Below are positions 61,615 through 64,000 of a stretch of DNA of 64,000 nt, piece after piece (the first letter of the stretch is position 1; the number at the start of each line of letters is the position of its first letter). The DNA is from Bacteroidota bacterium (lineage in GTDB: Bacteria; Bacteroidota; Bacteroidia; Sphingobacteriales; Sphingobacteriaceae). The notes below the pieces were generated by a model. It saw only the letters and a program-made list of their open reading frames with translations, ran no database searches and was not told the DNA's origin. Both the position numbers and the translations under genes were made by a program. The stretch spans positions 20,568 through 84,567 of the forward strand of contig JABDGE010000003.1 of the NCBI GenBank assembly GCA_013286235.1. Direction: 5' to 3'.

Positions 61615-64000
61615 CTAATTGGTTTCATTAATTAGTTTTATAGCGTCATCAGCCGCTTTTACGGAAGCATCGTCATTCACCTTTGCGCGCTGGGATTTTA
61701 TATCGGTTAGCAAACCATTTATAAAAGGTCCCACTCCAAGGGGCTTATTGTCTATGGCAAGGGTTTTTAATGCAGTAATACCTTGTTGTACATATTCAGG
61801 ATTATTTACATGCCCAGCTATCTTGGAAAAATCTTGAACAAAATTTAGTTTGGCGATGGCACCTAAATCGCTAAACGTATTATATACAAATGGCCAATGT
61901 TCGTCGCCACCGTTTGCTGCGTAAATAGCAAAAATGGCTTGGGTAAGGGGGCCTTTATTGTCCCTTTCAAAACCTTTGGCTAAAACTAAAGCTTGTTCCG
62001 GCGCTAATTGTGAGATAGCAGTTAATGCAGCGCCCTGCACGGCATAGGATTGGCTGCCGAGCGATTTATTAAATAATGCCATATTGCCTTCAGCTTTGAG
62101 GTTACCTAAAGCCGTAATTGCAACACCGCGTACAAGTGTATTTGGATCAAATTGGGCTAATGAATCTAATATAGGCAATGCGGCTGCATGTAAATCCTCA
62201 TTGCTCATATTTAACGCTCTGACGGTCCGTAGACGCAGGCGAAAATATTTGTCGTGCAAAGCACCTAATAATATTTTCTGAGCTGCTTTTTCTGATTGTT
62301 TTTTCTTTGCCGCTTCTATCGCTTCATAACGATCCACGTATAATGGCGCGTTAAAATATTGAAATAAATATTCATCAAGGGTTTTGTTGTCTGTTTTCTG
62401 AACAAGTAGAATTTTGTCCCCATCTACATTCACTAAGTCTGGTTTAACGTCAACATGGAAATTTAAAGTGTCATTCTTATCATTCACCCATACTTTCTGA
62501 CGCTCTTTTTTACCGCCCGAATAAATATCAATTGCCATTGGTAATTTAAAGATCTGACCATCCTGTTTTTGAGCCACGTAAACAGTTTCAGTTTTTGAAG
62601 CTTCGTCCCATTTGTAGCTGATATCCAATATGGGGTGTCCAGCGCCAAAATACCATTCGTTAAAAAACCAGTTCAGATCAATCCCACTGGCTTCTTCCTC
62701 TGCCAAGCGCAATTGCTGCGCTTCACCATTTTTAAAAGCGTTCTTTTTAAGGTAAATATTCAACCCTTTATAGAAGGCATCAGCACCAAGGTAATTGCGC
62801 AGCATATTTAAAATACGGCCACCCTTCTGATAGGTTACTGCATCAAACATATCGCCAGGGTCATCATAGTGAAAACGTACCAGGTCCTTGGCGGCGTTAT
62901 CAGGCTGTCCAAAGTAAGTCTGCATAGCATTATAGTTAACATCACTGCCTACGTCTGTTCCATATTTATGCTCGGCCCAAAGCATTTCGCTAAAATCAGC
63001 AAAAGATTCATTCATGGTCAGGTTGCTCCAGCTTTTGCAGGTTACCAGGTCGCCGAACCATTGGTGAAATAGTTCATGTGCTATTGATACCTGACTAAAA
63101 TCATAATAGGCGTCAATCATTTCGCGGTGGGTTTCTTGTACGTGTTCACCATGTAAAGTGGCGGTTGTGTTTTCCATCGAACCGCTTATATAATCGCGTA
63201 CTACAATTTGCGAATATTTATTCCACGGAAAATCGACGCCTAACGTTTTCGAATAAAACTCGATTAACTCGGGAGTCATCCCAAATATTTCTTTTGCATA
63301 AGGAGCATATTGTGGCTCCAGATAGTAATTTACTTGCTTATCGCGCCAGTGGTCGTGATATATCTTAAAATCGCCAACGGCCATCATAAACAAGTAAGGA
63401 GAAAGTGGCAGGTCCATTTTCCAGGTATCCGTGCGGGTACCGTTACCATTATTTTTTTGCAAAGTCAGGCTGCCGTTTGATAACGTAACATACTTTGCCG
63501 GGACGGTCATGCTAATCTCTTCGGTGGTTTTTTGCTCAGGCTTGTCAATAGTTGGAAACCAGGCTGACGAACTTTCGGGTTCACCCTGAGTCCATATTTG
63601 TACGGGCTTGCCTTTGACGGTGCTATCCGGGTTAATAAAATATAAGCCTTTGGCACTATTAATAGCCGCACTGCCTTTTAAGTGTAATTCATCCGGCTTT
63701 GATATGTAATCAATATAAATTGTATAACTTTCGTTGTTCCGGTAAACCTTATCAAGTTGAATGGCTACTGTAAGACTATCATCATACCTGAATTTCAATG
63801 GAATATTTTTACCATTTTTAACTATAGAAATATTATTGAGGTCCATACCCTTCGCGTCGAGTCTTAATGTATCTGTAGGATATAAATGCGGTTTTAATGT
63901 AATCCATTCCTTTCCATAGAGGTGGCGTTTCTTATAATCAAAACGAACATCAAGTTTCGTATGAACGAGGTCGTTTATCTTAGGTGGTGCTTCCCTGTAA
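61615..64000 (-). CDS. M1-family aminopeptidase with HEAT-like C-terminus (partial)
   Basis: The frame is open across the window end; the codons upstream of the internal ATG at 63846 read on (KLDVRFDYKKRHLYGKEW) in the normal N-terminal beta domain, so the start is outside. The active site is complete: the GSMENTT exopeptidase motif, HELFHQWFGDLVT (HExxH) and NESFADFSE with the third zinc ligand 18 residues after. The C-terminal third is helical with HEAT-like repeats (VRGVAITALGNLKAEGN, VQGAALTAISQLAPE). M1 enzymes release N-terminal residues from peptides. Confidence 0.93.
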   Translation of the reverse strand, partial: YREAPPKINDLVHTKLDVRFDYKKRHLYGKEWITLKPHLYPTDTLRLDAKGMDLNNISIVKNGKNIPLKFRYDDSLTVAIQLDKVYRNNESYTIYIDYISKPDELHLKGSAAINSAKGLYFINPDSTVKGKPVQIWTQGEPESSSAWFPTIDKPEQKTTEEISMTVPAKYVTLSNGSLTLQKNNGNGTRTDTWKMDLPLSPYLFMMAVGDFKIYHDHWRDKQVNYYLEPQYAPYAKEIFGMTPELIEFYSKTLGVDFPWNKYSQIVVRDYISGSMENTTATLHGEHVQETHREMIDAYYDFSQVSIAHELFHQWFGDLVTCKSWSNLTMNESFADFSEMLWAEHKYGTDVGSDVNYNAMQTYFGQPDNAAKDLVRFHYDDPGDMFDAVTYQKGGRILNMLRNYLGADAFYKGLNIYLKKNAFKNGEAQQLRLAEEEASGIDLNWFFNEWYFGAGHPILDISYKWDEASKTETVYVAQKQDGQIFKLPMAIDIYSGGKKERQKVWVNDKNDTLNFHVDVKPDLVNVDGDKILLVQKTDNKTLDEYLFQYFNAPLYVDRYEAIEAAKKKQSEKAAQKILLGALHDKYFRLRLRTVRALNMSNEDLHAAALPILDSLAQFDPNTLVRGVAITALGNLKAEGNMALFNKSLGSQSYAVQGAALTAISQLAPEQALVLAKGFERDNKGPLTQAIFAIYAANGGDEHWPFVYNTFSDLGAIAKLNFVQDFSKIAGHVNNPEYVQQGITALKTLAIDNKPLGVGPFINGLLTDIKSQRAKVNDDASVKAADDAIKLINETN

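Overview
The window reads as a chromosomal segment of a Bacteroidota bacterium of the family Sphingobacteriaceae, most like Mucilaginibacter or Pedobacter. The grounds are paired SusC/SusD proteins, several TonB-dependent barrels with a carboxypeptidase-like N-terminal domain, BlaI/BlaR1 and LytS/LytTR regulators, an rpsR-rplI pair, and TAnnTTTG-type promoter elements. Genus is an inference; no rRNA is present.

Layout. 1-7.6 kb is core-like: rpsR end, rplI, two paralogous outer-membrane proteins, a monofunctional transglycosylase, a YdeI/OmdA protein, and a membrane plus soluble Fe-S oxidoreductase pair. At 7.88 kb a tRNA-Phe is followed directly by a tyrosine recombinase, the usual sign of an integrated element. 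9.5-19.1 kb mixes intact genes (S41 peptidase, an unusual AraC-regulator/FtsX-permease fusion) with decayed ones (cut TPR protein, frameshifted permease, and a beta-lactamase-fold hydrolase and a PA14 protein that are both 5'-truncated at one junction). 19.1-31.2 kb has a serine hydrolase, two TonB-dependent receptors, an Mrr-like protein, a BlaI-BlaR1 pair and a DUF2911 protein. Three copies of a ~200-290 bp repeat lie between these genes.

32.1-39.2 kb is one compact plus-strand operon: ssb, a DUF932 phage/plasmid protein, and a PRTRC-type set. The set has a ubiquitin-like protein C ending in a free glycine, an E2-like protein B with a conserved cysteine, and an E1-like ThiF protein. It also carries PRTRC protein E, a frameshifted acidic protein, and a DarG-like macro-domain protein. 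It is the most remarkable system here: a candidate bacterial ubiquitin-like conjugation pathway tied to single-stranded DNA and mobile-element functions.

39.2-49.6 kb is regulatory and metabolic. It has an S41 peptidase divergent from a LytS/LytTR two-component pair with helically phased repeats between them, an RteC-like protein, an operon of alpha-oxoamine synthase, GNAT and membrane-anchored LuxR regulator, a Crp-like regulator, and a MauE protein with a small exported protein. 49.7-55.8 kb is a SusC-SusD-TlpA operon preceded by a long imperfect inverted repeat. 56.4-61.3 kb has small XRE regulators, two TetR paralogs, two DinB/YfiT paralogs that lost metal ligands, and a PD40 protein. A shared C-rich palindromic motif precedes two of the operons there, and also the DUF2911 gene and one TonB receptor. 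The window ends inside an M1 aminopeptidase gene.

All homology calls come from reading the translations by eye; no database search was run.
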